Assembly: GCA_964228555.1 (NCBI GenBank)
Contig: CAXQZU010000041.1
Coordinates: forward strand, 16,912-80,911
Origin: CAXQZU01 sp964228555
GTDB lineage: Bacteria; Planctomycetota; PLA2; JAEUHO01
Length of the DNA stretch: 64,000 bases
Reading direction: 5' to 3'
Shown: positions 36,554 through 45,172 of the stretch, piece after piece
Layout: every line of letters begins with the position of its first letter
How positions within the stretch are numbered: the stretch's first letter is position 1
Translations under genes and position numbers: made by a program
The notes under the pieces: model-generated
Told to the model about the DNA's origin: nothing
Databases searched by the model: none
Seen by the model: only the letters and a program-made list of their open reading frames with translations

Positions 36554-37353
36554 GCGCCCGCGACCGGCCCGTCCGCGGGCCGTGCCCAGCCGGCCAGCAG
36601 GGCGTGCCGCCCCGCGCGCGCGCCGTCGCGGCGGTGGCTGAAGAACAGCGTGTGGTCGCGGTGCGTGCACTGCGGCGCGATCGTGATGCACCCTGCCGGC
36701 ACGCCCGAGGCGGTCGCCTGCTGCGCGATCACCCTTGCGAGGTCGGCGTGCCAGCGGTCGCCGCGGCCGCGGCGCAGGGCGCCCGGCACCCCCGGCGCCG
36801 TGCGCTCGAGGGCCTCGGCCACCTCGGGGCCCACCTCGAAGGCATCCTGCCCGATGCCCGGGCCCACCGCCACCAGCATGCGCGCAGGCTCGCAGCCGTA
36901 GCGCTCGCGCAGGCGCGCCAGCGCCGTGGGCACGATGCCTGCGGCCACGCCTCGCCATCCGGCGTGCACCACGGCGAGGGCACGCCGCACCGGATCCACC
37001 AGCAGCACGCCGGGACAGTCTGCGCCCAGCACGCCCAGCAGCACGCCGGGCTGGTCGGTGAACAGGCCATCGGCCTCGCCGGGCTCCTGGCCCGCCCGCA
37101 CCACCTCCACCAGCCGCGTCCCGTGCACCTGCCGCGGCGAGGTGAAGGCCGCGAAGCCCAGCGCCGCGGCAGCGCGGCGCCGGTTCTCGGCCACCGCCCC
37201 GGGCTCGTCGGGCGTGCTGCGGCCCAGGTTGAGGCTCGCGAAGCCGCCCTCGCTGACTCCCCCAGCCCGCGTGGTGAGGCCGTGGCACAGCCCCGGCACG
37301 CCCTCGAGCGCCGCGAAGCGCCAGGGCTGGGGAGCCGCGCTTGCCACGGCCAC
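36550..37353 (-). CDS. pgeF: laccase-domain protein, peptidoglycan editing factor type
   Basis: Member of the YfiH/PgeF family (DUF152), active on purine nucleosides or on mis-incorporated peptidoglycan serine. The 267-residue protein has LTTRAGGVSEGGFASLNLG, the zinc ligands in QVHGTR, GADCPGVLL and VHAGWRGVA, and the late VGPGIGQDAFEVG. Start is GTG at 37353, 2 bases after the stop of the S41 protease, so both are on one transcript. The shared CTAG at its end is noted under the Minf_1886 gene. Confidence 0.92.
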   Translation of the reverse strand: MAVASAAPQPWRFAALEGVPGLCHGLTTRAGGVSEGGFASLNLGRSTPDEPGAVAENRRRAAAALGFAAFTSPRQVHGTRLVEVVRAGQEPGEADGLFTDQPGVLLGVLGADCPGVLLVDPVRRALAVVHAGWRGVAAGIVPTALARLRERYGCEPARMLVAVGPGIGQDAFEVGPEVAEALERTAPGVPGALRRGRGDRWHADLARVIAQQATASGVPAGCITIAPQCTHRDHTLFFSHRRDGARAGRHALLAGWARPADGPVAGA

Positions 37354-37355
37354 GG

Positions 37356-39707
37356 CTAGCGCGCGAGGAAGGCGAGGTCGGGCTCGCTGGCGAGGTCGCG
37401 GCCCAGCGTCTTGAACAGGTCGCGCAGCGCAGCCTGCAGCACGGTGTCGTCCACCACGTCGCCCACCAGCTCGCGCCGCAAGTCGTTGGCGAGGTGACGA
37501 CGCACGTGCAGCCGCACCAGCCAGCGCACGCCCTCGCGGTCCAGGCGCGTGTCCAGGCCCTTGTAGAAGTCCTCGAAGCCGGGGTAGGCCAGCGGGTCGC
37601 GCCGGTCGGAGCGCGCGAGGCGCTGCATGGCCTCCGCATCGGAGGCGAACAGCGCGTCGACCCAGCCACGCACCTTGTCGGCCCTCTCCAGCTGGTTCTG
37701 CGCCTGCAGCTCCCACAGGTCGAACCCGTCCTCCTTGGGCTCCACGTCCGGCGCGAGGCCGCCGGCCGGCACCACCTTGCCATCCACGAGCCGCGTCTCG
37801 CGCTTGAGGTGGCGCCCGTCCGGCAGGTAGTAGGCGGCGACGGTCAGCTTGAAGGCCGCACCCGGGTCCCAGCGCCCGTTCTGGTTGGCGTCCGTGAACG
37901 GCTCGGCCGCGTTCCAGCGACCGTCCTGGTTGCTGTCGGTGAACGCCTCGCCCTCGTCGTGGGTGCCGTTCCCGTTGGTGTCCACGAAGCGCTCGGCGCC
38001 GTCGAAGCGACCGTTCTTGTTGCTGTCCGTGAAGGCCTCGCCGGGGCGCGAGGCCAGGTCCACGGGCACCTGCACCGATCCCTTGCCGTAGGTCATGGTG
38101 CCCACCAGCCGTGCCTTGCCGTGCACCTGCAGGGCGCCCGAGAGGATCTCGGCGGCGCTGGCCGTGAACTGGTTGACCAGGATCACCTTGGGCACGGCCA
38201 GCACGTGCGCGCGCCCGGCGCCCACGCCGCTGGAGCGGTACTCGCGCGTGGGCCACACGCCCTGCCGGCCCTTCTCGCTCACCACGCCCAGCCCGGCGGG
38301 CAGGAAGTGCGAGGCGACGTCCACGGCGCTCTTGAGCAGGCCGCCACCGTTGGAGCGCAGGTCGATCACGATGCCGGTGACCGCCTCGGCCTCGAAGCGG
38401 TCGAGGACCTTGCCCACCTCGGCGGCGGTCTCCTCGCTGAACGAGACGATCTGCAGGAACCCCACCTTGCCGGGCAGCAGGTCCCAGGCCGTGGTGGGCA
38501 CGACGATGCGCGCGCGCGCGAGGTCGACGTCACGCGTCTCCGTCCAGCCCCGCCGCATCACGGTGACGACCACCTTGGTGCCCGGCGGGCCCTTGAGGCG
38601 GCGCACGCACTCCTCCAGGCTGCGCCCCTCGGTGCTCTCGCCGTCGATGGCCGTGATCATGTCGCCGCTGCGCAGGCCGGCGCGGTCCACGGGGCCGCCG
38701 AAGATGGGGCGGCTGATCGTGAAGGCCTCGTTGTTGCGCGGGTCGCTCTGCACGTAGGCGCCCACGCCGCCGTACGAGGGGTCCAGCCCCTCGAAGAGGC
38801 GTGCGCTCTCCTCGGCGTCGAGGTACTCGCTGTGGGGGTCCAGCGCCTTGGTGAGGCCCTGCGCGGCGGCGTCCTCCAGGCCCGGGGCATCGGCCTTGCC
38901 GGCCTCGACGTAGGCCTGGCGCAGCTTCTCGCGGATCTCGTCCAGCAGGGGCCAGCGGCCGGCGGCGCTCGCGGCCGCGGGCGGCCCGCCGGCGGGGGCC
39001 GGCGCACGCATCTCCAGGTCGCGCTGCTCTTCCATGCGCAGCAGCCGCAGCAGCAGCGCGGCGGTGCGGCCGCGCTCGCTGGGCTCGTCACGGAGCTCGC
39101 TGAGCACGCCCTTGGCCTCGGAGGCGGCCCCGATCTCGCCGAGGGCCAGTGCGCCCGAGGCGCGCAGGTCCGGGTCGCTGCTGCGCAGGAACGCGAGCAG
39201 CACCTCCTTGCCCTTGCCCTTGTTGGCGCGGTTGAGGCGCCAGAGGGCGCGCGCCATGGCGAGCCGCACCTCGGGCTCGGTCACGCGGTCGAGCTGGGCC
39301 TCCAGCCAGTCGGCCTCCTCGAGGTCACCCTCCTGCTCGGCCAGCGTCACGGCGGCCACGCGCAGCGCCACCGGGGCCTTGTCGTCCTCGGCGAGCGCGC
39401 GGGCAGCCTCCAGCGCGCGCGTCGTGTCGTCCAGCAGCACCAGCGCGCGCGCGATGGCCAGCGCTTGCGCCGGGCTGGCACTCTGCAGGGCCTCGCGCAG
39501 GGACTTGAGCGCGGCCTTGCCCGACTTGCCCAGCTGGCCGCCCACGCGCCACGACAGGCGCGGGTCCTCGCCCACCGCCTGCTGCAGCAGCGCACCCACC
39601 TGCCGGGCCGCCCCCGACTCGGCGATGTCGTCCTCGCCCCGCGCGCCTCCCGGGCTGGCCAGCAGCAGGACGGGCAGGAGCAGGAGCCACGGACGGGTGC
39701 GCGTCAT
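37356..39707 (-). CDS. S41 carboxy-terminal processing protease with four inserted calcium-loop repeats
   Basis: A 783-residue exported tail-specific protease. A signal peptide (1-24) and a helical HEAT-like region (about 30-230) precede a PDZ domain (about 300-400, YGGVGAYV and GLRSGDMITAIDGE) and the S41 domain with dyad Ser517 in FTASAAEIL and Lys542 in TYGKGSVQ. Nineteen residues after the lysine, four loops of the form DxNx(N/D)GxxDxxE begin at Asp561, 576, 591 and 606 with a 15-residue period. The S41 fold then resumes at KLTVAAYYLPDGR. The last 130 residues are helical. TAGCAT lies 24 bases before the ATG. It is co-transcribed with pgeF. Confidence 0.9.
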   Translation of the reverse strand: MTRTRPWLLLLPVLLLASPGGARGEDDIAESGAARQVGALLQQAVGEDPRLSWRVGGQLGKSGKAALKSLREALQSASPAQALAIARALVLLDDTTRALEAARALAEDDKAPVALRVAAVTLAEQEGDLEEADWLEAQLDRVTEPEVRLAMARALWRLNRANKGKGKEVLLAFLRSSDPDLRASGALALGEIGAASEAKGVLSELRDEPSERGRTAALLLRLLRMEEQRDLEMRAPAPAGGPPAAASAAGRWPLLDEIREKLRQAYVEAGKADAPGLEDAAAQGLTKALDPHSEYLDAEESARLFEGLDPSYGGVGAYVQSDPRNNEAFTISRPIFGGPVDRAGLRSGDMITAIDGESTEGRSLEECVRRLKGPPGTKVVVTVMRRGWTETRDVDLARARIVVPTTAWDLLPGKVGFLQIVSFSEETAAEVGKVLDRFEAEAVTGIVIDLRSNGGGLLKSAVDVASHFLPAGLGVVSEKGRQGVWPTREYRSSGVGAGRAHVLAVPKVILVNQFTASAAEILSGALQVHGKARLVGTMTYGKGSVQVPVDLASRPGEAFTDSNKNGRFDGAERFVDTNGNGTHDEGEAFTDSNQDGRWNAAEPFTDANQNGRWDPGAAFKLTVAAYYLPDGRHLKRETRLVDGKVVPAGGLAPDVEPKEDGFDLWELQAQNQLERADKVRGWVDALFASDAEAMQRLARSDRRDPLAYPGFEDFYKGLDTRLDREGVRWLVRLHVRRHLANDLRRELVGDVVDDTVLQAALRDLFKTLGRDLASEPDLAFLAR

Positions 39708-39731
39708 GGGGGACCTCGCGGGGACGGGGCG

Positions 39732-39737
39732 ATGCTA
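39732..39737 (-). promoter_or_regulatory. -10-like hexamer TAGCAT before the S41 protease
   Basis: TAGCAT on the minus strand lies 24 bases before the ATG at 39707; the leader contains GAGGT. This is the leadered type. Confidence 0.45.
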
Positions 39738-39844
39738 CCCGTGACACCAGCCGCTTCCTCGCACGCGTGCGGGCCTTGCGGCTGCGCCCGCCGGGGCCGT
39801 CCGTGCCGCCGTGACTCCACGGCTGCAGCGCGCGGGGGTGGGGC

Positions 39845-41365
39845 ATGCGCAGGTTCTCCCGCAGCACGGGCAGCACGTTGCTGGGCGCCGAGGCCCGGCT
39901 GGTGGACATCCAGGTGGCCATCGCCGCCGAGCGCGACGGCGGCCGGGGCGGGCTGCGCATCGTGGGGCTGCCCGACAGCGCCCTGCGCGAGGGGCGCGAG
40001 CGCATCCAGGCCGCCATCCTGCAGGGGGGGTGGCCCTGGCCCAGCGAGCCGCTCACGGCCAACCTCGCGCCGGCCGACGCGCGCAAGGAGGGCCCGGCGC
40101 TGGACCTGCCCATCGCGCTGGGCATCCTGGAGGCCCAGGGCCTGCTGGGCCCGGGCAGCGTGCTGGAGGGCTGGCTGGTGGTGGGCGAGCTCTCGCTGGA
40201 CGGCGGCGTGCGCCCCGTGCGCGGCGTGCTGGCCGCGGCCGAGGCGGCCCGCCGCGCGGGCATCGCGCGCGCGCTGGTGCCCTGCGGCAACGCGCAGGAG
40301 GCCGCCGCGGTGGCGGGCCTGGAGGTGGTGGCGCCGCGCACGCTGGCCGAGGCCGTGGCGCACCTGCGCGGGCTGGCCCGCCTCGCGCCTGTCGAGCGCG
40401 CGGCCTGGCAGCCCGAGGCGGCAGCCGGCGACCCGCTGGCCGAGGTGCGCGGGCAGCCCTTCGCGGTCTCGGCGGCCCGCGTGGCCGCGGCCGGCTGCCA
40501 CAACCTGCTCTTGAGCGGCCCGCCGGGAGCCGGCAAGAGCCTGCTGGCGCGCCGCCTGTGCGACCTGCTGCCGCCGCTGGGCTACGAGGAGGCGCTGGAG
40601 GCCAGCCGCGTGCACAGTGCCGCCGGCCTGCTGCAGGGCGGCCTGCTGGGCCGCCGGCCCTTCCGCGCCCCTCACCACACCACGAGCCTGGCGGGGCTGG
40701 TGGGGGGCGGCAGCTTCCCGCGCCCAGGCGAGGTGTCGCTGGCCCACCTCGGCGTCCTGTTCCTCGACGAGCTGGCCGAGTTCCCCCGCACCTGCCTCGA
40801 GGCCCTGCGCCAGCCGCTGGAGGACGGCCACCTCTCGCTGGGCCGCGCAGCCGGGCGCGCCACCTTCCCCGCCGAGGCGTTGCTGGTGGTGGCCACCAAT
40901 CCCTGCCCCTGCGGCTGGGCGGGCGTGCCCGGCCGCTGCCGCTGCTCGCCGCGGGTCGTGAAGCGCTATCTCGAGCGCATCTCGGGCCCGCTGCGCGACC
41001 GCTTCGACGTGGCGGTGGACGTGAAGCCTGTCGATCCGCGGGAACTGCTCGTGGCGCGGGCCGCCGCCGCGCCGCAGGCGCACTCGCTGGCGCGCGCGGT
41101 CGAGATGCAGCGCGCCCGCTCGCGCGCGCTGGGCCTGGATCGCCCCTGGAACAGCCGCATCCCCGGCCGCCTGCTGCCCGCCGCCGTCGAGCCCACGCGC
41201 GAGGCCGAGGCCACGATGATCTCGGTGGCGCGCACGGCGGGCCTCACGGGGCGGGGCGTGCACCGCGTGCTGCGCGTGGCGCGCACCCTGGCCGACATGG
41301 AAGGCCGCGCGCAGGTGGAAGACGCACACATCCGCACCGCGGCCACCTACCGCTGCGGGACATGA
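39845..41365 (+). CDS. comM: ComM/YifB family Mg-chelatase-like AAA+ ATPase
   Basis: Hexameric helicase family needed for integrating transformed DNA by branch migration in naturally competent bacteria. The 506-residue protein has the Lon-like N-terminal domain (IVGLPDSALREGRERI, NLAPADARKEG, LDLPIALGIL), Walker A GPPGAGKS, RPFRAPHHTTSLAGLVGGG, Walker B LFLDELAEFPR, NPCPCGW with its cysteines, and the C-terminal GLTGRGVHRVLRVART. Length and domains are complete. No hexamer or strong ribosome site precedes the ATG at 39845. Confidence 0.95.
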   Translation: MRRFSRSTGSTLLGAEARLVDIQVAIAAERDGGRGGLRIVGLPDSALREGRERIQAAILQGGWPWPSEPLTANLAPADARKEGPALDLPIALGILEAQGLLGPGSVLEGWLVVGELSLDGGVRPVRGVLAAAEAARRAGIARALVPCGNAQEAAAVAGLEVVAPRTLAEAVAHLRGLARLAPVERAAWQPEAAAGDPLAEVRGQPFAVSAARVAAAGCHNLLLSGPPGAGKSLLARRLCDLLPPLGYEEALEASRVHSAAGLLQGGLLGRRPFRAPHHTTSLAGLVGGGSFPRPGEVSLAHLGVLFLDELAEFPRTCLEALRQPLEDGHLSLGRAAGRATFPAEALLVVATNPCPCGWAGVPGRCRCSPRVVKRYLERISGPLRDRFDVAVDVKPVDPRELLVARAAAAPQAHSLARAVEMQRARSRALGLDRPWNSRIPGRLLPAAVEPTREAEATMISVARTAGLTGRGVHRVLRVARTLADMEGRAQVEDAHIRTAATYRCGT

Positions 41366-41687
41366 GCGAGCAGTCGGTGCCCGGGGCTCGGGAGCAGGCC
41401 GAGGCCCCCTGCGGCACGCCCTGATCCTGCCCGCGCGTGCGCGAGGCTACTGGACGGGGTGCGCGGCACCGGGCGCAGGGCCCTTCCGTCGCGCCCTCGC
41501 CGCCCGCAAGGCCCGCCCGGTGGCCTCGGCGGGCCACTGGCCCGGGTCATCGCGTGCGTGAAGCCGGCTCCTGCTCGCGGGCTGCGGTGGACGGCAGCGC
41601 AGGCGGGGGAGGCAGGGCGGTAGCCCCGGCTCCCGCGCGCGGCCGGTCTCCAGGCCAGGCGGTGCTGGCGCCGCGGGCGGGTGGACG
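41366..41687. other. 322-base intergenic region between comM and moaC
   Basis: No convincing gene is seen. A 20-codon frame opens at 41362 inside the comM stop but resembles nothing. GTGGCC and GGCCAC (41520-41525 and 41532-41537) could form a hairpin with a 6-base loop, possibly ending comM transcription. I see no molybdenum-cofactor riboswitch pattern and no tRNA. Confidence 0.5.
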
Positions 41688-41693
41688 CATGAT
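41688..41693 (+). promoter_or_regulatory. -10-like hexamer CATGAT before moaC
   Basis: CATGAT ends 6 bases before the ATG at 41700 without a ribosome site, the same spacing as the other leaderless-type starts. Confidence 0.4.
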
Positions 41694-41699
41694 GCTGGC

Positions 41700-42206
41700 A
41701 TGGCTAGGCGCATGCCCCGACGCCTGACGCACCTCGATGCGCGCGGCACGGCGCGCATGGTGGACGTGAGCGCGAAGGCGCCCACGCTGCGGCGTGCGCT
41801 GGCCGAGGCGTACGTGCGGCTGGCGCCTGCCACGCTGCGCCTGCTGCGCGCCGGGCGCGTGGGCAAGGGCGATGCCTGGGCCGTGGCGCGGCTGGCCGGC
41901 ATCCAGGCGGGCAAGCGCTGCAGCGAGTGGATCCCGCTGTGCCATCCCGTGCGGCTGGACCGCCTCGCGGTGGAGGTCGTGCCGCAGGGCCGTGATGGCG
42001 TGCGCATCGAGGCCGAGGCCGTGGCGCTGGACCGCACGGGCGTCGAGATGGAGGCGCTGGTGGCGGCGGCGGCCGCGGCGCTGGCGCTCTACGACATGGT
42101 CAAGGGCGTGGACCGCGGCGCGCAGGTGGAGCACGTGCGCCTGCTGCGCAAGGAAGGCGGCCGCTCGGGCACGTGGAGCCGGCGCGGCAGGCGCGGCTCG
42201 CCATGA
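41700..42206 (+). CDS. moaC: cyclic pyranopterin monophosphate synthase
   Basis: Second step of molybdenum cofactor synthesis. The 168-residue protein has LTHLDARGTARMVDVSAK, AGIQAGKRCSEWIPLCHP, RTGVEMEAL and YDMVKGVDRGAQVEHVRLLRK, matching MoaC motifs; the usual Cys after YDM is Val. Start is ATG at 41700, and ATG at 41712 is possible. It overlaps asd in ATGA. No other mo genes are nearby, and the pairing with asd is not a known functional link. Confidence 0.93.
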   Translation: MARRMPRRLTHLDARGTARMVDVSAKAPTLRRALAEAYVRLAPATLRLLRAGRVGKGDAWAVARLAGIQAGKRCSEWIPLCHPVRLDRLAVEVVPQGRDGVRIEAEAVALDRTGVEMEALVAAAAAALALYDMVKGVDRGAQVEHVRLLRKEGGRSGTWSRRGRRGSP

Positions 42207-43237
42207 GCGCCACGGGCGTGAGCGTGGCGGTGGTGGGGGCGACCGGCGTGGTGGGCCGCGAGTTCCTGCGCGTGCTGGCGCAGCGTGGCTTCCCCGTGGC
42301 GCGCCTGCGCCTGATGGCCTCGGCGCGCAGCGCGGGCCAGCGGCTGGCCTGGGGCGGGGCCGAGCACGTGGTGGAAGACCTCGCGCAGGCCTCCTTCGCG
42401 GGCGTGGACCTGGCACTGTTCTCGGCCGGCAGCGGCCCGGCGCGCGAGCATGCGCCGCGCGCCGCGCGCGAGGGTGCGCTGGTGGTGGACAACAGCAGCG
42501 CCTTCCGCATGGAGCCGGACGTGCCGCTGGTGGTGCCGCAGGTGAACCCCGAGGCGGCGCGCGGGCACCGTGGCATCGTGGCCAACCCCAACTGCAGCAC
42601 CATCCTGATGCTGATGGCGGTGGCGCCGCTGGACCGCCACGTGCCGGTGCGACGCATCGTGGTGAGCACCTACCAGGCGGTGTCGGGCTCGGGCGAGGCC
42701 GGCCTGCAGGAGCTGGAGCGGCAGGTGCAGGAGGAGGCACGCGGGCTCGCGCCCAGCGTGCGCACCTACCCGCGCCCCATCCACCGCAACGCCGTGCCCT
42801 TCGTGCAGGCCTTCGGCGAGGACGGCCTGACCACCGAGGAGTGGAAGATGGTGCGCGAGACGCGGCGCATCCTCGCGCGGCCCCAGCTGGCCGTCACGGC
42901 CACCTGCGTGCGCATCCCGGTGCGGCGCGCGCACAGCGAGGCCATCAACCTGGAGTTCGAGCGCCCCGTGGACCCGGCCGATGCGCGGGCCTGGCTGGCC
43001 GCGTCCCCGGGCGTGCGCGTGGTGGACGACCCGGCGCGCCTGGAGTTCCCCACGCCGCGCGATGCCGAGGAGCAGGACGACGTGCTGGTGGGGCGCATCC
43101 GCAAGGACCCCAGCCACCCCTGCGGGCTGGACCTGTGGTGCACCGGCGACCAGGTCCGCAAGGGCGCGGCGCTCAACGCGGTGGAGATCGCCGAGTTGCT
43201 GCTGGGGCTGCGGGGCAAGCCGCCCGCCCGCCCGTAA
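42203..43237 (+). CDS. asd: aspartate-semialdehyde dehydrogenase
   Basis: Reduces aspartyl phosphate to aspartate semialdehyde for lysine/DAP, threonine and methionine. The 344-residue protein has the NADP loop VVGATGVVGREF, DNSSAFRM, the active-site cysteine in NPNCSTI, the SGSGEAG segment and the catalytic histidine in RRAHSEAI. It overlaps moaC by 4 bases. It ends in TAA, one of only two in the window, and is followed by the accB promoter. Confidence 0.95.
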   Translation: MSATGVSVAVVGATGVVGREFLRVLAQRGFPVARLRLMASARSAGQRLAWGGAEHVVEDLAQASFAGVDLALFSAGSGPAREHAPRAAREGALVVDNSSAFRMEPDVPLVVPQVNPEAARGHRGIVANPNCSTILMLMAVAPLDRHVPVRRIVVSTYQAVSGSGEAGLQELERQVQEEARGLAPSVRTYPRPIHRNAVPFVQAFGEDGLTTEEWKMVRETRRILARPQLAVTATCVRIPVRRAHSEAINLEFERPVDPADARAWLAASPGVRVVDDPARLEFPTPRDAEEQDDVLVGRIRKDPSHPCGLDLWCTGDQVRKGAALNAVEIAELLLGLRGKPPARP

Positions 43238-43257
43238 CGCCGTCCGGGCGGCGTTGC

Positions 43258-43286
43258 TTGACCCTCCCCGGGGGGCTCCCTACCCT
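43258..43286 (+). promoter_or_regulatory. accBC promoter TTGACC-N17-TACCCT
   Basis: TTGACC (43258-43263) and TACCCT (43281-43286) are separated by exactly 17 bases in the asd-accB gap. The leader to accB is about 50 bases and contains CCGGAGGG. This is the other of the two clearest promoters in the window. Confidence 0.6.
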
Positions 43287-43340
43287 TGCGCCTCCGGAGG
43301 GTGGCCGCGTGCCGCCGCCCTCCATCCGGGCCAGGACGCC

Positions 43341-43805
43341 ATGGACCACCGCGAGCTCAAGCGCCTCGTGCAGCTGATGAACGAGAACGGGCTCGTCGAG
43401 CTCGAGATCGAGCAGGAGGGCTCGCGCATCAGCCTGCGCAAGGCGGGGGCCTATGCCTCGGCCCCCGTGCTGCTGCAGGGCGGCGCCGCCCCGGCCATGC
43501 CGGCGGCCGTGCCGGCGGGCGCGCTCCCCCCGGCCGCCGACGGCCCCTCCGCGCCCCCGGCCGGCACCAAGGACATCCTCTCGCCCATGGTGGGCACCTT
43601 CTACCGGAGGCCCAGCCCCGAGGCCGCGCCCTTCGTGCAGGTGGGCGACCGCGTCACGAAGGACACGGTGGTGTGCATCGTCGAGGCAATGAAGCTCAAC
43701 AACGAGATCAAGGCCGAGCTGGACGGCGAGGTGCTGGAGATCCTGGTGGAGGACGGCCACCCGGTGGAGTTCGACCAGCCGCTGTTCCGCATCCGCGTGG
43801 CCTAG
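43341..43805 (+). CDS. accB: acetyl-CoA carboxylase biotin carboxyl carrier protein
   Basis: Carries the carboxylated biotin for malonyl-CoA synthesis. The 154-residue protein has the short N-terminal helix region (ELKRLVQLMNENGLVELEIEQ), an Ala/Pro-rich linker (about 45-72) and the biotinyl domain with ILSPMVGTFY and the biotinylated lysine in VEAMKLNNE. It lies 6 bases before accC. Confidence 0.95.
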   Translation: MDHRELKRLVQLMNENGLVELEIEQEGSRISLRKAGAYASAPVLLQGGAAPAMPAAVPAGALPPAADGPSAPPAGTKDILSPMVGTFYRRPSPEAAPFVQVGDRVTKDTVVCIVEAMKLNNEIKAELDGEVLEILVEDGHPVEFDQPLFRIRVA

Positions 43806-43811
43806 CCCGCC

Positions 43812-45164
43812 GTGTTCAAGCGCGTCCTCATCGCCAACCGGGGCGAGATCGCCCTGCGCGTGATCCGCGCCTGCCGCGAGCTGGGCATCGAGACGGTGGC
43901 GGTCTACTCCAAGGCCGACGCCGGCGCCTGGTACCTCGACCTCGCCGACGAGGCCGTGTGCATCGGTCCCGGGCCCAGCAGCGAGTCCTACCTGAGCATC
44001 CCGCGCATCATCTCGGCCGCCGAGATCGCCAACGTGGACGCCGTGCACCCGGGCTACGGCTTCCTGTCGGAGAACTCGCACTTCGCCGAGGTGTGCCGCG
44101 CCAGCAACATCGAGTTCATCGGGCCCACCGTGGACGCCATCGAGCGCGTGGGCGACAAGGCGCAGGCCACGGCGGCGGCCAAGGCCTGCGGCATCCCCTG
44201 CGTGGACGGCAGCGACGGGCCGGTGAAGGACGACGCGCAGGCCCTCGAGGTGGCGCGCCGCGTGGGCTATCCCGTGCTCATCAAGGCCGTCAGCGGCGGC
44301 GGCGGGCGCGGCATGCGCGTGGCGCACAACGACATCTCGCTGGTGAGCGGCATGGCCACGGCCCGCAGCGAGGCCGAGGCCGCCTTCGGCGACTCCAGCG
44401 TGTACATCGAGAAGTACATCCAGAACCCGCGCCACGTCGAGATCCAGGTGCTGGGCGACCGCAAGGGCAACGTGGTGCACCTGGGCGAGCGTGACTGCAG
44501 CGTGCAGCGGCGCCACCAGAAGGTGATCGAGGAGAGCCCCAGCCCGGCGGTCAATCCCAAGCTGCGCAAGCGCATGGGCGCGGCCGCCGTCAAGCTGGCC
44601 AAGAGCGTGGGCTACCACACGGCCGGCACGGTGGAGTTCCTCGTCGAGGGCGAGGACTTCTACTTCATCGAGGTCAACGCGCGCATCCAGGTGGAGCACT
44701 GCGTCACCGAGCTGGTGACCGGGCTCGACCTGATCAAGGAGCAGATCCGGCTCGCGGCAGGCGAGCTGCTGGGCTACGGGCAGGACGACGTGCGCCAGCA
44801 GGGGCACGCCATCGAGGTGCGCATCTGCGCCGAGGACCCCGATCGCGGCTTCGCCCCCTCGCCGGGCACGGTGACGGGCTGGCGCGTGCCGGGCGGCCCG
44901 GGCGTGCGCATGGACAGCCACATGGAGCCCGGCGCGCGCATCCCGCCCCACTACGACAGCATGATCGGCAAGCTGCTGGTGCACGCCGAGGATCGTCCGC
45001 GCGCCATCGCGCGCATGCGCCGGGCGCTGGACGAGCTCGAGGTGGAGGGCGTGCGCACCACGGTGGGCCTGCACCGGCGCATCCTGTCCAACGCCCACTT
45101 CGAGCAGGGCGACTACAGCACCAAGTTCCTCGACAGCCTGCTGGCCTCCGGCCACGGGGCCTAG
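43812..45164 (+). CDS. accC: acetyl-CoA carboxylase biotin carboxylase subunit
   Basis: ATP-dependent carboxylation of biotin on AccB. The 450-residue protein shows the start FKRVLIANRGEIALRVIRA, HPGYGFLSEN, the glycine-rich ATP-grasp loop KAVSGGGGRGMR, ERDCSVQRRHQKVIEE, EVNARIQVEH (normally EVNPRIQVEH, so Ala replaces Pro) and YDSMIGKLL. Start is GTG at 43812. It is coupled to accB, and wecB follows after 8 bases. The carboxyltransferase genes accA and accD are not in the window. Confidence 0.96.
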   Translation: MFKRVLIANRGEIALRVIRACRELGIETVAVYSKADAGAWYLDLADEAVCIGPGPSSESYLSIPRIISAAEIANVDAVHPGYGFLSENSHFAEVCRASNIEFIGPTVDAIERVGDKAQATAAAKACGIPCVDGSDGPVKDDAQALEVARRVGYPVLIKAVSGGGGRGMRVAHNDISLVSGMATARSEAEAAFGDSSVYIEKYIQNPRHVEIQVLGDRKGNVVHLGERDCSVQRRHQKVIEESPSPAVNPKLRKRMGAAAVKLAKSVGYHTAGTVEFLVEGEDFYFIEVNARIQVEHCVTELVTGLDLIKEQIRLAAGELLGYGQDDVRQQGHAIEVRICAEDPDRGFAPSPGTVTGWRVPGGPGVRMDSHMEPGARIPPHYDSMIGKLLVHAEDRPRAIARMRRALDELEVEGVRTTVGLHRRILSNAHFEQGDYSTKFLDSLLASGHGA

Positions 45165-45172
45165 GCCGCGCG

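Noticed and set aside
41362..41424. 20-codon frame overlapping the comM stop
   Set aside because: Too short, no similarity, no coupling to a following gene.
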